A stretch of 64,000 nt of DNA, taken from assembly GCF_001401805.1 (NCBI RefSeq), contig NZ_LKDW01000001.1, forward strand, positions 286,558 to 350,557, given 5' to 3'. A program made the translations under genes and the position numbers. Origin of the DNA: Pseudoalteromonas sp. P1-25 (GTDB lineage Bacteria; Pseudomonadota; Gammaproteobacteria; Enterobacterales; Alteromonadaceae). Below, piece by piece: positions 1-9,544 of the stretch; position 1 is the first letter of the stretch, and the number at the start of each line of letters is the position of its first letter. Under the pieces are notes generated by a model. The model ran no database searches. It saw only the letters and a list, made by a program, of their open reading frames with translations, and had not been told where the DNA came from.

Positions 1-732
1 TGCTCCCCCTGTAAACTGTGACGCATACAGCCTCATGCCCGAAAAAATAAAAGCACCAGCTATACAAACAATAAGGTACGGCTTGGTTAAACCTTTATTA
101 AAAACCTCATTTTTATATAAATAGATGCCAATCAGCATTAGCCCTACGCACAGCCACATGATCATGATAGGAACAGCTACCAGCATTAATACATTCATAC
201 CTAGATTACTCAAAAAGTAATCGCTGTAATGCGGGCTATATAAATCGATATACTGCGCTGTGTCACGATAAATTACCTCATCTGGTACACTAAAAAGTAC
301 CAACGCCGTGGCTACACAACCAATTAAAAGAAACTCCCCCGCCCTTTTTAAAAGTAGTTGGTTATTACTTTGCAAATATTTTAGGGTAAACCAGCCAGAT
401 ACACCGTACAAAAATAAAATGTCGCCAGCCCACAGTAAAAAACCATGTACCAAACCAAAAATGATAAGCCAATGCAATCGCGCTTTTAAAGGGGCTGTTG
501 ATTTAACTTTGTGCCATTGAATATACAGCACTGCACCAAACAATAAGCAAAACAGCGTTCTAAATCGGCCATCCACAAAAAAAGTACTCACAGCATGGAT
601 AAGGGCGTCGCTAAAAGGCGGGGTAGATAAAGGAATATAGCTATAGTCCATTAAGCCAAACGCATAGCCATTCATATACACTAAGCAAAGCACAGCAATG
701 CCACGAATAAAGTCCATATTATAATTTCGCAT
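1..732 (-). CDS. DUF418-type acyltransferase-like membrane protein, N-terminal part (cut by left edge)
   Basis: The reverse complement from 732 stays open to the window edge (244 codons), so the C-terminal end is missing. The protein starts MRNYNMDFIRGIAVLCLVYMN, which resembles the DLLRG(I/F)A opening of the DUF418/YeiB membrane family. Several hydrophobic segments follow, with a short region around ALIHAVSTFFVDGRFRTLF typical of the group. An internal ATG at 717 (MDFIRG) is an alternative start. The gene lies 19 bp after the EAL-HDOD gene on the same strand, so it may be the last visible gene of the glycogen transcript. The family is annotated as integral inner-membrane proteins related to acyltransferases. 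The substrate is unknown, and a link to glycogen is only positional. Confidence 0.7.
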   Translation of the reverse strand, partial: MRNYNMDFIRGIAVLCLVYMNGYAFGLMDYSYIPLSTPPFSDALIHAVSTFFVDGRFRTLFCLLFGAVLYIQWHKVKSTAPLKARLHWLIIFGLVHGFLLWAGDILFLYGVSGWFTLKYLQSNNQLLLKRAGEFLLIGCVATALVLFSVPDEVIYRDTAQYIDLYSPHYSDYFLSNLGMNVLMLVAVPIMIMWLCVGLMLIGIYLYKNEVFNKGLTKPYLIVCIAGAFIFSGMRLYASQFTGGA

Positions 733-751
733 AATGAGCGGTTACTGTCCT

Positions 752-1966
752 TTAACTATTATTTTTATAATTATCTGCCCAATCTACGGCTTGTTTATAT
801 AACCCTGGCAGCACATCACTTTTAACATTAAGTAATATAACGGCTTTTTCTAATGTCCACCAGCTACCTGTTTCGTACGCTTGTACTACATTTAAGATAT
901 AATATAGGGTGTTTTTTTCGTCTAATAATGCCGCTTTAATGTCATCAGGAAAAGGTAATTTTTCGACTAATAAACTCATGGGTTGATCAAGTATTGCATC
1001 GAGTAACGAAAACAAGCCGGTTAAAAACGCCTCACCCGCAAGCGATTTAGACACCTGCTTTGCTATTAGCTCACAAAAGCGTGCTCTAACTACACACATT
1101 TGCATTAGTTCTGCTGGCTTTTTACCCGCGGTGTGCGCGGTAACAATTAAACTAACAAACTTTTTTAAACGCTCATGCCCTAAATACACTAACGCCTGTT
1201 TAATAGATGATATTTTGCTTTGAATAGGAAAAACACCACTGTTAATTAGCCGCATAAGCTTATAAGCCAGGGCTGCATCGGCTTCAAATAACGCAGTAAT
1301 TTGCTTTATATCTGGGCTTGATTTCATTACTTGCGCGTAAATAGCCACAACTAACGCATAGTTATAATCAATGTCTTGCTGTTCGTGCATTGTGGGCTTA
1401 GCAAAAAAGTAGCCTTGGAAATAATCAAACCCCATTTTATGGGCTTGATGATAATCGGCTTGGGTTTCTATTTTTTCAGCTAATATTTTAATTTTTTTAT
1501 GCTGTTTTAACTTTTCTACAATCTCAGCAATATCTGATAAAGGCGTTTGCGCAATATCAAACTTTACTAGCTTAATAAACTTTAAAAATCGCTCCCATTG
1601 TTCGTTATAAACAAAGTCATCTAATGCGAGTTTATAGTTTTTATGAAAAAGCTCTCTGCAAAGCTGATAGTTATCGTCGGTGGGTTCAATGGTTTCTAAT
1701 AGCTCAATGACCACATCTTTACAGGGTAAAAAGTCACATAAATTGTGCTTTAAAGAGTCTGGGCCTATATTTATCAGTGCCGTTTTACCTGAGGTGATGT
1801 GGCGTGTACCTAAATTAAGCTGGTTTTCCATTATTAGGCGAGCAGTTGCTTGACCTTCTTCTATATTGGGAAAAAAGTTTTCAGCACTATTACGAAATAA
1901 AAGCTCGTAAGCAACTACATTTTGCTTACGATTAAATATTGCTTGCCTTGCAACAAATACAGACAC
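752..1966 (-). CDS. EAL-HDOD signalling protein with degenerate EAL domain
   Basis: A 404-aa protein of the YuxH/CdgJ type: an N-terminal EAL-like domain (about residues 1-200) and a C-terminal HDOD domain (about 205-390). The EAL signature is altered. The motif reads YELLFR at residues 20-25, the DDFGTG loop reads LDDFVYN, and the AEGVET motif reads AEKIET. The QGYFFAKP end of the domain is kept. This pattern suggests a protein that binds partners or nucleotide rather than an efficient c-di-GMP phosphodiesterase. The start is GTG at 1966 with a GGGA element just upstream; an overlapping ATG at 1968 is in another frame. It lies 91 bp after glgA with no visible terminator between, so it is probably co-transcribed with the glycogen genes. 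Relatives affect motility and biofilm in Vibrio, but a role here is not shown. Confidence 0.85.
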   Translation of the reverse strand: MSVFVARQAIFNRKQNVVAYELLFRNSAENFFPNIEEGQATARLIMENQLNLGTRHITSGKTALINIGPDSLKHNLCDFLPCKDVVIELLETIEPTDDNYQLCRELFHKNYKLALDDFVYNEQWERFLKFIKLVKFDIAQTPLSDIAEIVEKLKQHKKIKILAEKIETQADYHQAHKMGFDYFQGYFFAKPTMHEQQDIDYNYALVVAIYAQVMKSSPDIKQITALFEADAALAYKLMRLINSGVFPIQSKISSIKQALVYLGHERLKKFVSLIVTAHTAGKKPAELMQMCVVRARFCELIAKQVSKSLAGEAFLTGLFSLLDAILDQPMSLLVEKLPFPDDIKAALLDEKNTLYYILNVVQAYETGSWWTLEKAVILLNVKSDVLPGLYKQAVDWADNYKNNS

Positions 1967-2057
1967 ATTCCCTACTTCTTATTTATATACTCAAACTAAG
2001 TAATTAATAGCCTAAATAGGTAAAAATGTCACTTCTGTTGCATTTAAATTTAATGAT

Positions 2058-3593
2058 TTAGCAATACATGCTTGAAATATAATCAGCAGCGACCGTTTCC
2101 CACGAAAAACGTGCTCCTTTAGCATTAGCTGTAATTTTTTCCCATTGCTTAGGATTTTGCTGTTTTAGCGTAAGGGTTTCAGTTAAGCATGTCATTAACC
2201 CATCAACTTGCTCATCCAACGAGCCGCCAAAAAACGCAAAGCCATTGTTTTTGTGGCTTACGGTGTCTTTTAAACCGCCAACACTGTGTACTAAACAAGG
2301 TTGCCCTGCGCGCATAGCAAGCATTTGACTAATTCCGCAAGGTTCAAACGAGCTTGGCATTAAAAATAAATCCCCAAGCTCATATAGGCTGTCGCCAATA
2401 CCTTGGCCATATCCTTTTAAAAACAGTAAGTTTGCATTGCGTGCCATAGCCTTAGTAAAAATACTTTCAAGAGCTTTGTCACCAGAGCCTAAAATAATAA
2501 GACGGCCATTAAAACGGTCAATTATTTCACACGCTTTATCAAGCGCTAATGCATTACCGTATTGTTGACAAAGTAATAGCACCTTTTGCTCGGTCAGCCT
2601 GCCAACACTTGTTACAAGGGGCCCGTCTATTGGCGTGTTTTTAAACTGCAGCATGCGCTGATGCGCAATATAGTAGCTCGTTTCAAGCTGTTCATGTTTT
2701 ACCATCCAGTTAAATAAGGTATGTTCAATACGCTCATACAAAAGCGATAAACTAACCTGTTCAGGACTTTGCTCAGGGTATTCACAGCCATTTAATATCC
2801 CCACTACCTTGCCTTGGGCCGATTGATTTTGTAAATCAAGCTCTAAGCCTTCTCCACCAAAAAAACCTTGCTGATAATTACTCGGCTTTAGTACCTCAGT
2901 ACTGTAACTAGGTGAGACTAAATGCACTTTATCAGCCAAATTTATAGCGCTGCGCATAGGGTTAAAGCAGTGTGGGTAACGAGGGTCGCACAAATGTTGC
3001 CCGTTATAACCTAACGAAGGAAACCAGGCCTCTAAACTCGAGTCATCGTGTTTAAAAGGTCTGATCCCTTGCAGTGCTAAATTATGAACAGTGTAGGCAA
3101 TGTGCAAATTAGCAAGCGTATCGTAGCGTTTATCAAATTTTAATAACACGGCAACACAGGCGCTGTGCCAATCGTGAAGATGCAGTGCTTGAGGGCGCTT
3201 TAATAATCCCTGCAATAACACTTCACATATTGCGGCACTAAATAATGCATATTTGGTTGCATCTGTTGCAAAAGGTCGCCCGGGTTCGTCATTGCAGTAC
3301 ACCGACCCCGATTGGCTAAACAGTGTATGCGAAATAACAAATTGATTAATGTGTGTGTTGTCATCACATATTTTAAATACAGATAATACCTGTGGCTGCG
3401 CTCTAAATATAACAGTGACATCACCTATATATTCACGTTGCAGTTGCTCAAACCCATAATCAGGAATAACAACATCTACGCTCACGCCTTGTGCGGCTAG
3501 TGCTTTTGGGGCATCTCTGACTACATCTGCTACCCCGCCCACTTTAGCGTTTGGTAAAGCATCGTTTTCTGCGGCAACCATTAATACATGCAT
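2058..3593 (-). CDS. glgA: Glycogen synthase (ADP-glucose type)
   Basis: A 511-aa GT5 glycogen synthase that transfers glucose from ADP-glucose to the growing alpha-1,4 chain in the cytoplasm. The N-terminal glucosyl-donor motif appears as KVGGVADVV near residue 17, where the family usually has K(T/V)GGL(A/G)DV. The C-terminal catalytic region SFEPCGISQMLAMR is followed by HSVGGLKDTV, the usual GT5 donor-binding stretch. The length fits bacterial GlgA (about 480-530 aa). The start ATG at 3593 has an AAGGAAG element upstream. It is the last core enzyme of the operon, 41 bp after glgC, its substrate supplier. Confidence 0.95.
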   Translation of the reverse strand: MHVLMVAAENDALPNAKVGGVADVVRDAPKALAAQGVSVDVVIPDYGFEQLQREYIGDVTVIFRAQPQVLSVFKICDDNTHINQFVISHTLFSQSGSVYCNDEPGRPFATDATKYALFSAAICEVLLQGLLKRPQALHLHDWHSACVAVLLKFDKRYDTLANLHIAYTVHNLALQGIRPFKHDDSSLEAWFPSLGYNGQHLCDPRYPHCFNPMRSAINLADKVHLVSPSYSTEVLKPSNYQQGFFGGEGLELDLQNQSAQGKVVGILNGCEYPEQSPEQVSLSLLYERIEHTLFNWMVKHEQLETSYYIAHQRMLQFKNTPIDGPLVTSVGRLTEQKVLLLCQQYGNALALDKACEIIDRFNGRLIILGSGDKALESIFTKAMARNANLLFLKGYGQGIGDSLYELGDLFLMPSSFEPCGISQMLAMRAGQPCLVHSVGGLKDTVSHKNNGFAFFGGSLDEQVDGLMTCLTETLTLKQQNPKQWEKITANAKGARFSWETVAADYISSMYC

Positions 3594-3634
3594 TTATTTA
3601 CTACTTCCTTAACCTTTGTTATTCGCATCCGATT

Positions 3635-4936
3635 TTAAGCGAACTTTTTATTTTCGTGTGCTTGACGCTCAAGCTTTTTAGCAAGTTCAGTGAGCATATC
3701 ACGGGTCACAAGCACTATGCCTTTTTTAGACACCCTAAAGCCATTTTCTTCATCGGCTTTTCTATCGTAGCCAATTTCAAGCCCTGCCGGTATTTCACAG
3801 CTTCGATCAATTATGGCTCGCTTAATTTTACAATGACGATTAATGAGAGCCCCAGGTAAAATAACCGATTGGTCTATTTCACAAAATGAGCGCACATGCA
3901 CGTTAGAAAACAGCAGTGATTTTCTAACCACTGAGCCCGATACAATACACCCTCCTGATACAGTTGAGTCTACCGCCATACCGCGTCTATCTTCATCATC
4001 AAAAATAAACTTAGCCGGTGGCAACTGCTCTTGGTAGGTCCAAATAGGCCAGGTTGGATCGTATAAATCTAGCTGTGGCTCGGGCATTACTAATTCCATA
4101 TTGGCTTCCCAAAACGAGTCTAACGTTCCTACATCGCGCCAATAAGGTTGCCCTTCTTGCATGGGATCTCTAAACGGAAACGCATACACACTGTGCTCCT
4201 CTATAATGGCCGGAATAATATCGTGCCCAAAATCGCGGCCAGAACCTTCATTTTCAGCATCTTTTTTTAGCTGCTCAAATAAAAACTCAGTATTAAACAC
4301 ATAGTTGCCCATAGAGGCTAAGCAGGTTCCTGGCTTACCAGGAACAGAGCTGGGGATAGAAGGTTTTTCATCAAAGCGGCATACCCGATTTTTTTCATCA
4401 ACGGTCATTACCCCAAAGGTGTCTGCGGCCTCTTCAACAGGTACTTCAAGACAACATACAGTCATGTCGGCGCCTTTTTGCACATGCTCAGCTAATAGGG
4501 CGCCGTAATCCATTCGATAAACGTGATCGCCTGACAAAATCATCACATATTTTGGCAGTTCGTGGCGAATTATATCCATGTTTTGAAAAACCGCATCGGC
4601 AGTCCCACAATACCACTCATCACCATTACGCTGAGATGCGGGTAAAATTTCAACCGACTCCCCCAGCTCCTTTTTAAAATGGCCCCAGGCGCGATTAACA
4701 TGGCGGATCAAAGAGTGTGATTTATACTGTGTGGCGATGCCTACACGTCTCACACCCGAATTAATACAATTTGATAATGGAAAATCGATAATACGGTGCT
4801 TGCCACCAAAATAAACAGCGGGCTTCGCGCGCCAATCTGTCAATTCGTGTAAGCGTGAGCCGCGTCCACCAGCCAGTATTAACGCGTACGTATCTCGGGT
4901 TAAGCTACTTATGTAACGATTTGCATAACTAGGCAT
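3635..4936 (-). CDS. glgC: Glucose-1-phosphate adenylyltransferase (ADP-glucose pyrophosphorylase)
   Basis: A 433-aa enzyme making ADP-glucose from glucose-1-phosphate and ATP, the committed and usually allosterically regulated step of bacterial glycogen synthesis. The N-terminal nucleotidyltransferase motif reads [13 protein letters not shown], followed by [19 protein letters not shown] and the [11 protein letters not shown] catalytic-site motif. The C-terminal half has the left-handed beta-helix pattern ([19 protein letters not shown] and onward). The start ATG at 4936 has a GGAGAG Shine-Dalgarno sequence. It lies 14 bp after glgP. Its product could also serve the glucosyl-3-phosphoglycerate synthase at 57076-58299 if that enzyme accepts ADP-glucose; this is inference. 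Confidence 0.95.
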   Translation of the reverse strand: MPSYANRYISSLTRDTYALILAGGRGSRLHELTDWRAKPAVYFGGKHRIIDFPLSNCINSGVRRVGIATQYKSHSLIRHVNRAWGHFKKELGESVEILPASQRNGDEWYCGTADAVFQNMDIIRHELPKYVMILSGDHVYRMDYGALLAEHVQKGADMTVCCLEVPVEEAADTFGVMTVDEKNRVCRFDEKPSIPSSVPGKPGTCLASMGNYVFNTEFLFEQLKKDAENEGSGRDFGHDIIPAIIEEHSVYAFPFRDPMQEGQPYWRDVGTLDSFWEANMELVMPEPQLDLYDPTWPIWTYQEQLPPAKFIFDDEDRRGMAVDSTVSGGCIVSGSVVRKSLLFSNVHVRSFCEIDQSVILPGALINRHCKIKRAIIDRSCEIPAGLEIGYDRKADEENGFRVSKKGIVLVTRDMLTELAKKLERQAHENKKFA

Positions 4937-4950
4937 AATACTCTCTCCGT

Positions 4951-7488
4951 TTAGTCTGTGCTCTTAGTGGCATGGCTCGTAGTTGCGTGTAAGTCTGTTT
5001 CACTAATAGTTAGGGGGGTTAGGTGCCAAATATCTTCACTGTATTGGCTTATGGTTCTATCACTTGAAAATATGCCACTTGCGGCCGTATTTAAAATACT
5101 CATTTGCGTCCAATGCGTTTGGTCAAGATACGCAGCCTCTACCTGCTTTTGCGCAGCCACGTAGCTTTCAAAGTCATGTGCAACCAACCACGGATCGTGA
5201 GGGCTTTTAATTGCATTAATAATGTCGTCAAATAAATTAGGCTCAAACAGATTAAATTGCCCGCTTTCGAGTAACTGCATTACATGGCTCAGGTCGCTGT
5301 TTTGCTCTATTAAATGAGAAGGGTTGTAGCGCGATTTAATATCATCTATTTCATGAGCCTGCGCACCAAACAAAAAGAAGTTATCTGCGCCCACAGCGTC
5401 TCTAATTTCAATATTCGCCCCATCTAACGTACCAATAGTAAGCGCGCCATTCATCATAAACTTCATGTTACCAGTACCTGATGCTTCTTTACCTGCGGTC
5501 GAGACTTGCTCTGATAAATCAGTTGCCGGGCAAATCGTTTCCATTGCGGTTACATTATAATTTGGCAAAAACGCAACTCGTAAGTATGGTGCTGCAAGTG
5601 GGTCTTTATTAATAACCTCAGCGACATTATTAATGAGCTTAATTATTTTTTTAGCCATGTAATAACCAGGCGCTGCTTTACCTCCTAACAGCACACAACG
5701 TGGTACTAAGTTTGTTGTATCGCCACGGCGTATACGCTCATATAAATGAATAACATGCAGCACATTTAATAGCTGGCGTTTGTATTCGTGAATACGTTTA
5801 ACTTGTACGTCAAACATCATCTCTACATCAAAATCAACACCACAGCGCTCTTTCACTAAATCGACGAGGCGTTGTTTGTTTTCGCGTTTAACATTTTGCC
5901 ATTGCTGATGAAACGCCCCGTCGTCGAAGTAGCGACGTAATTGGCTAATATTTGCAAAATTGCTAACCCATTTTGAGCCAATTTTTTCTGTAATTAACGT
6001 GCTCAAGGCCGGGTTGCAGTGTGCTAACCAACGCCTTGGCGTAACCCCATTGGTTTTATTATTAAACTTATTAGGCCAAAGCTCATAAAAGGTTTTAAAT
6101 AGGCCTTCTTTTAAAAGTTGAGTATGTAGTGCGGCCACACCATTTACCGAATAGCTACCCACAATGGCTAAATATGCCATGCGTATTTGCGGCACGTCGC
6201 CTTCTTCAATTAACGACAGCGCACGCTGTTTACTTGCATCACCAGGCCAATGCTGAGCCACTTGGGCTAAAAAGCGGGCATTTATTTCATAAATAATTTC
6301 TAAAATTCGCGGCAATAGTTTTGCAAAAAGTGGCACCGACCATTTTTCTAATGCCTCTGGCAATAATGTGTGGTTAGTGTATGCCATTGTGCGGGTTGTA
6401 ATTTCCCACGCGTTATCCCAATCAAGCTCGTAGTCATCAACCAAAATGCGCATTAACTCTGCCACGGCAATACTTGGGTGGGTATCATTTAATTGAAATA
6501 CATGATGTGTAGCAAAATCACTAAAGTCTTCGCCGTACTGCTCAACCCATTGCGATACAATATCTTGAATACTCGCTGATGATAAAAAGTACTGTTGGCG
6601 CAACCTAAGCTCTTTACCATTTTCACTGCTGTCATTTGGGTAAAGCACCATTGTGATTTGTTCTGCTAAGTTTTTTTGCGCCACCGCTTCTGAATAACTC
6701 CCTGCATTAAACTCGGTTAAGTTAAATTCGTCGGTCGCTTCTGATTTCCATAACCTTAGCGTATTAACAATGTCGTTTTTATAACCAGGGATAGGCACAT
6801 CATAGGGCACGGCTAAAACATCATGACAACCAACCCACTGGCGGTGTTCTCGCCCATGTTTGTCGGTATAACTTTGTACGTGCCCGAAAAACTTCACTCG
6901 TTGTGATTGCTCAGGGGCGGCAAGCTCCCACGGGTGCCCCTCACGAAGCCAGTTATCGGGTTGCTCAACTTGATGGCCATTTTTTAATGACTGGTTAAAC
7001 ATGCCGTATTCGTAGCGAATACCGTAACCCACCACGGGAAGCGCAAGGCTTGCACAGCTATCTAAAAAACAGGCAGCTAAACGTCCAAGGCCACCATTAC
7101 CTAGCCCTGCATCGTGCTCTGCTTGGGCTACAGTTTCTATAGTGGTGCAATATTCTTGTAGAGCACTGGAGACTTGCTCGTCTAAATCTAAGTTTAAAAT
7201 GGCATTGCCAAGTGCCCTACCCATTAAAAACTCTAACGATAAGTAAGCTGTTTTGCGGCGTTTTTCTTGCTTGATTTGTTGTTTGGTTTCTCTGCAACGA
7301 GCAACAAGCCGATCTCTAATTGTCAGCGCGAGCGCATGATATAAATACAGTTGCGACTCACCGACTTTGTCACGTCCTAAACTGTAATAAAAGTGCCGAG
7401 TTAAATCATCTTTTAAAGTGCTTTCATCAATTACAGGGCCTTCTTGCCACCCTTTTACCACACACACATTTTCGTCTTGCTTAGACAT
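4951..7488 (-). CDS. glgP: Glycogen/maltodextrin phosphorylase
   Basis: An 845-aa GT35 phosphorylase that releases glucose-1-phosphate from alpha-1,4-glucan ends with inorganic phosphate. The PLP-binding segment [20 protein letters not shown] is intact, with the cofactor lysine at residue 676. The family motifs [11 protein letters not shown] near residue 81 and [17 protein letters not shown] near 331 are present. The length is a little over the roughly 800-815 residues of the E. coli enzymes, mostly at the two ends. The start ATG at 7488 overlaps the glgX stop by 8 bp (ATGTCTAA), which points to translational coupling. MalP-like substrate preference cannot be excluded, but co-location with glgX and glgB favours glycogen. 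Confidence 0.94.
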   Translation of the reverse strand: MSKQDENVCVVKGWQEGPVIDESTLKDDLTRHFYYSLGRDKVGESQLYLYHALALTIRDRLVARCRETKQQIKQEKRRKTAYLSLEFLMGRALGNAILNLDLDEQVSSALQEYCTTIETVAQAEHDAGLGNGGLGRLAACFLDSCASLALPVVGYGIRYEYGMFNQSLKNGHQVEQPDNWLREGHPWELAAPEQSQRVKFFGHVQSYTDKHGREHRQWVGCHDVLAVPYDVPIPGYKNDIVNTLRLWKSEATDEFNLTEFNAGSYSEAVAQKNLAEQITMVLYPNDSSENGKELRLRQQYFLSSASIQDIVSQWVEQYGEDFSDFATHHVFQLNDTHPSIAVAELMRILVDDYELDWDNAWEITTRTMAYTNHTLLPEALEKWSVPLFAKLLPRILEIIYEINARFLAQVAQHWPGDASKQRALSLIEEGDVPQIRMAYLAIVGSYSVNGVAALHTQLLKEGLFKTFYELWPNKFNNKTNGVTPRRWLAHCNPALSTLITEKIGSKWVSNFANISQLRRYFDDGAFHQQWQNVKRENKQRLVDLVKERCGVDFDVEMMFDVQVKRIHEYKRQLLNVLHVIHLYERIRRGDTTNLVPRCVLLGGKAAPGYYMAKKIIKLINNVAEVINKDPLAAPYLRVAFLPNYNVTAMETICPATDLSEQVSTAGKEASGTGNMKFMMNGALTIGTLDGANIEIRDAVGADNFFLFGAQAHEIDDIKSRYNPSHLIEQNSDLSHVMQLLESGQFNLFEPNLFDDIINAIKSPHDPWLVAHDFESYVAAQKQVEAAYLDQTHWTQMSILNTAASGIFSSDRTISQYSEDIWHLTPLTISETDLHATTSHATKSTD

Positions 7489-9544
7489 GACCTTCGTCCT
7501 CTAAATTTGCACTAAAAACCCAGCTGCTTTGTGCTGAAATTTCGACTATTGCATCCTCTTTACTGCTTAGCGATGCGTTATGTACACTTGATAAAACCAT
7601 CTCCCATTGCGCCGCGATAGGCGATGGGGGTAACTTACAAAAAACTGTTTTTTTACTCGGATTTAAAATGATTAATAAGGCGTATTTATTTTGCTTATCT
7701 AACAAGCTATACATTAAAAACTGGCGCTGTGGCTCATGCCAATGCTCGTTAGTCATTTTTACGCCTTGCTCGGTAAACCATTTAACTGTAAAGCGCTCGT
7801 CAATATCTTCTGAAAATACACTGTGTTTAAACGCGCTGTGACCACGCCTTATTTTTAGTGCATCGTCAATAAAACGGGTAAGTGAGTGATTTAGCTGCGA
7901 GTCTTTCCATGCCAACCAACTGGTGCGGTTATTTTGACAATACGCATTATTATTACCTCCCTGCGAGTGGCCCATTTCACTGCCTGAGGCAATCATAGGT
8001 ACTCCTTTTGAGAGTATTAGCGTAAGTAAAAAATTCTTTTGTTGTTGCAGTCTTAAGGCAATAATTTTGGCATCATTAGTAAATCCCTCAACACCACAAT
8101 TGGTTGAATGATTAGCGCTATGGCCATCGCGATTTTGCTCACCATTTGCTTCATTATGTTTGTGCTCATAACTGACTAAATCGGCAAGCGTAAAACCATC
8201 GTGGCTGGTAATAAAGTTAATACTATTAAGCGGCCCGCGCTGGCTGTGTTCAAAAATATCAAATGAGCCATGAATACGCTTTGCCACATTGGCTATAACG
8301 CCTTCTTCGCTTTGCCAAAATCGGCGTATTACATCTCTGTACTGATCATTCCACTCTCGCCACGGGGAGGGAAATGCGCCAAGTTGGTAGCCACCGGGCC
8401 CTATATCCCAGGGCTCACTAATAAGCTTTACACGGCTTAATACAGGGTCTTGCTCAATTGCTTGAAAAAACGCATGGGCGGTATTAAAACCATGGGCATT
8501 CCTGCCTAAAATAGTAGCTAAATCAAACCTAAAGCCGTCGACTCCCATTATTTGTACCCAATAACGCAAGCTATCTAGTACCAGCTTTAAAGTTTTAGGG
8601 TGGTCAATATTAATGGTGTTACCACAGCCTGTATCGTTTATATACACCTGTGGCTTGTCAGCAACCGTACGATAATAAGCAAGGTTATCTAGTCCTCTGA
8701 GCGATAAAATCGGCCCATCGGCGCCCGCTTCTGCGGTGTGGTTATAAACCACATCTAAAATAACCTCTATATCCGCTTTATGAAGCTCGCTAACCATGCG
8801 CTTAAATTCGTTAATATCATCGTCAACTAAATAATCTTTATGGGGAGTAAAAAAATTGAGTGTGTTGTAGCCCCAATAATTTTGCAGCCCTTTTGCCGTT
8901 AAAAACTGCTCACTTATAAAGGCATGCACAGGGAGTAGCTCAAGTGCAGTAACCCCTAAATTATGCAAATGCTCAATAAAGCTAGGGTGGCTTAAACCTA
9001 AAAACTTGCCTTGCAAATTTTTAGGAATATTAGGGTGCCGGCACGTGGCACCTTTTACGTGGCACTCATAAATAACGGTATTAGACCAGCTATGGTTTGG
9101 CTTTTTATGTTTATAAGGCTGGCTATTAATAACCCGTGATTTAGGTATATCAATGGCATTATTAACGGTGCTTTTAGTGCCAATAGGCATTTGCCCATAA
9201 TGGCGCTCACTCCATGTAAATTCGCCAAATAAATCTTTTGCATAAGGGTCAATCAGCAACTTGTGCTCGTTAAACAACAGGCCTTTTTCAGGACTGTACT
9301 CACCTTCAATGCGATAACCATATAATGCGCCTTCGGCTAAAGGCACAACATGGGCTGTCCATATACCGCCTTCGTTGATATGCATGGTTACTTTTAATAT
9401 TTCAGAGTGACCACTTTTATCAAATAAACATACATAAGCTTGTGTTGCTTTAGGCGCATACAAGCTAAAGTTAACGCCGCCACTGCAAATAGTTGCGCCA
9501 AGTGGCTGTGGTTGCCCATGTGAAACCTCAAATCGATTACTCAT
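7481..9544 (-). CDS. glgX: Glycogen debranching enzyme (isoamylase type)
   Basis: A 687-aa GH13 debranching enzyme that hydrolyses alpha-1,6 branches left after phosphorylase action. The N-terminal CBM48 domain spans about residues 10-110. The GH13 catalytic triad is visible as GFRFDLAT (D341), SEPWD (E377) and TSHDGF (D449). I chose ATG 9544 (MSNRFEV) over the in-frame TTG at 9550, because it gives the same 8-bp overlap with the upstream stop (ATGAGTAA) as the other junctions of this operon. The next gene, glgP, also starts within its last 8 bp. Confidence 0.93.
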   Translation of the reverse strand: MSNRFEVSHGQPQPLGATICSGGVNFSLYAPKATQAYVCLFDKSGHSEILKVTMHINEGGIWTAHVVPLAEGALYGYRIEGEYSPEKGLLFNEHKLLIDPYAKDLFGEFTWSERHYGQMPIGTKSTVNNAIDIPKSRVINSQPYKHKKPNHSWSNTVIYECHVKGATCRHPNIPKNLQGKFLGLSHPSFIEHLHNLGVTALELLPVHAFISEQFLTAKGLQNYWGYNTLNFFTPHKDYLVDDDINEFKRMVSELHKADIEVILDVVYNHTAEAGADGPILSLRGLDNLAYYRTVADKPQVYINDTGCGNTINIDHPKTLKLVLDSLRYWVQIMGVDGFRFDLATILGRNAHGFNTAHAFFQAIEQDPVLSRVKLISEPWDIGPGGYQLGAFPSPWREWNDQYRDVIRRFWQSEEGVIANVAKRIHGSFDIFEHSQRGPLNSINFITSHDGFTLADLVSYEHKHNEANGEQNRDGHSANHSTNCGVEGFTNDAKIIALRLQQQKNFLLTLILSKGVPMIASGSEMGHSQGGNNNAYCQNNRTSWLAWKDSQLNHSLTRFIDDALKIRRGHSAFKHSVFSEDIDERFTVKWFTEQGVKMTNEHWHEPQRQFLMYSLLDKQNKYALLIILNPSKKTVFCKLPPSPIAAQWEMVLSSVHNASLSSKEDAIVEISAQSSWVFSANLEDEGHV

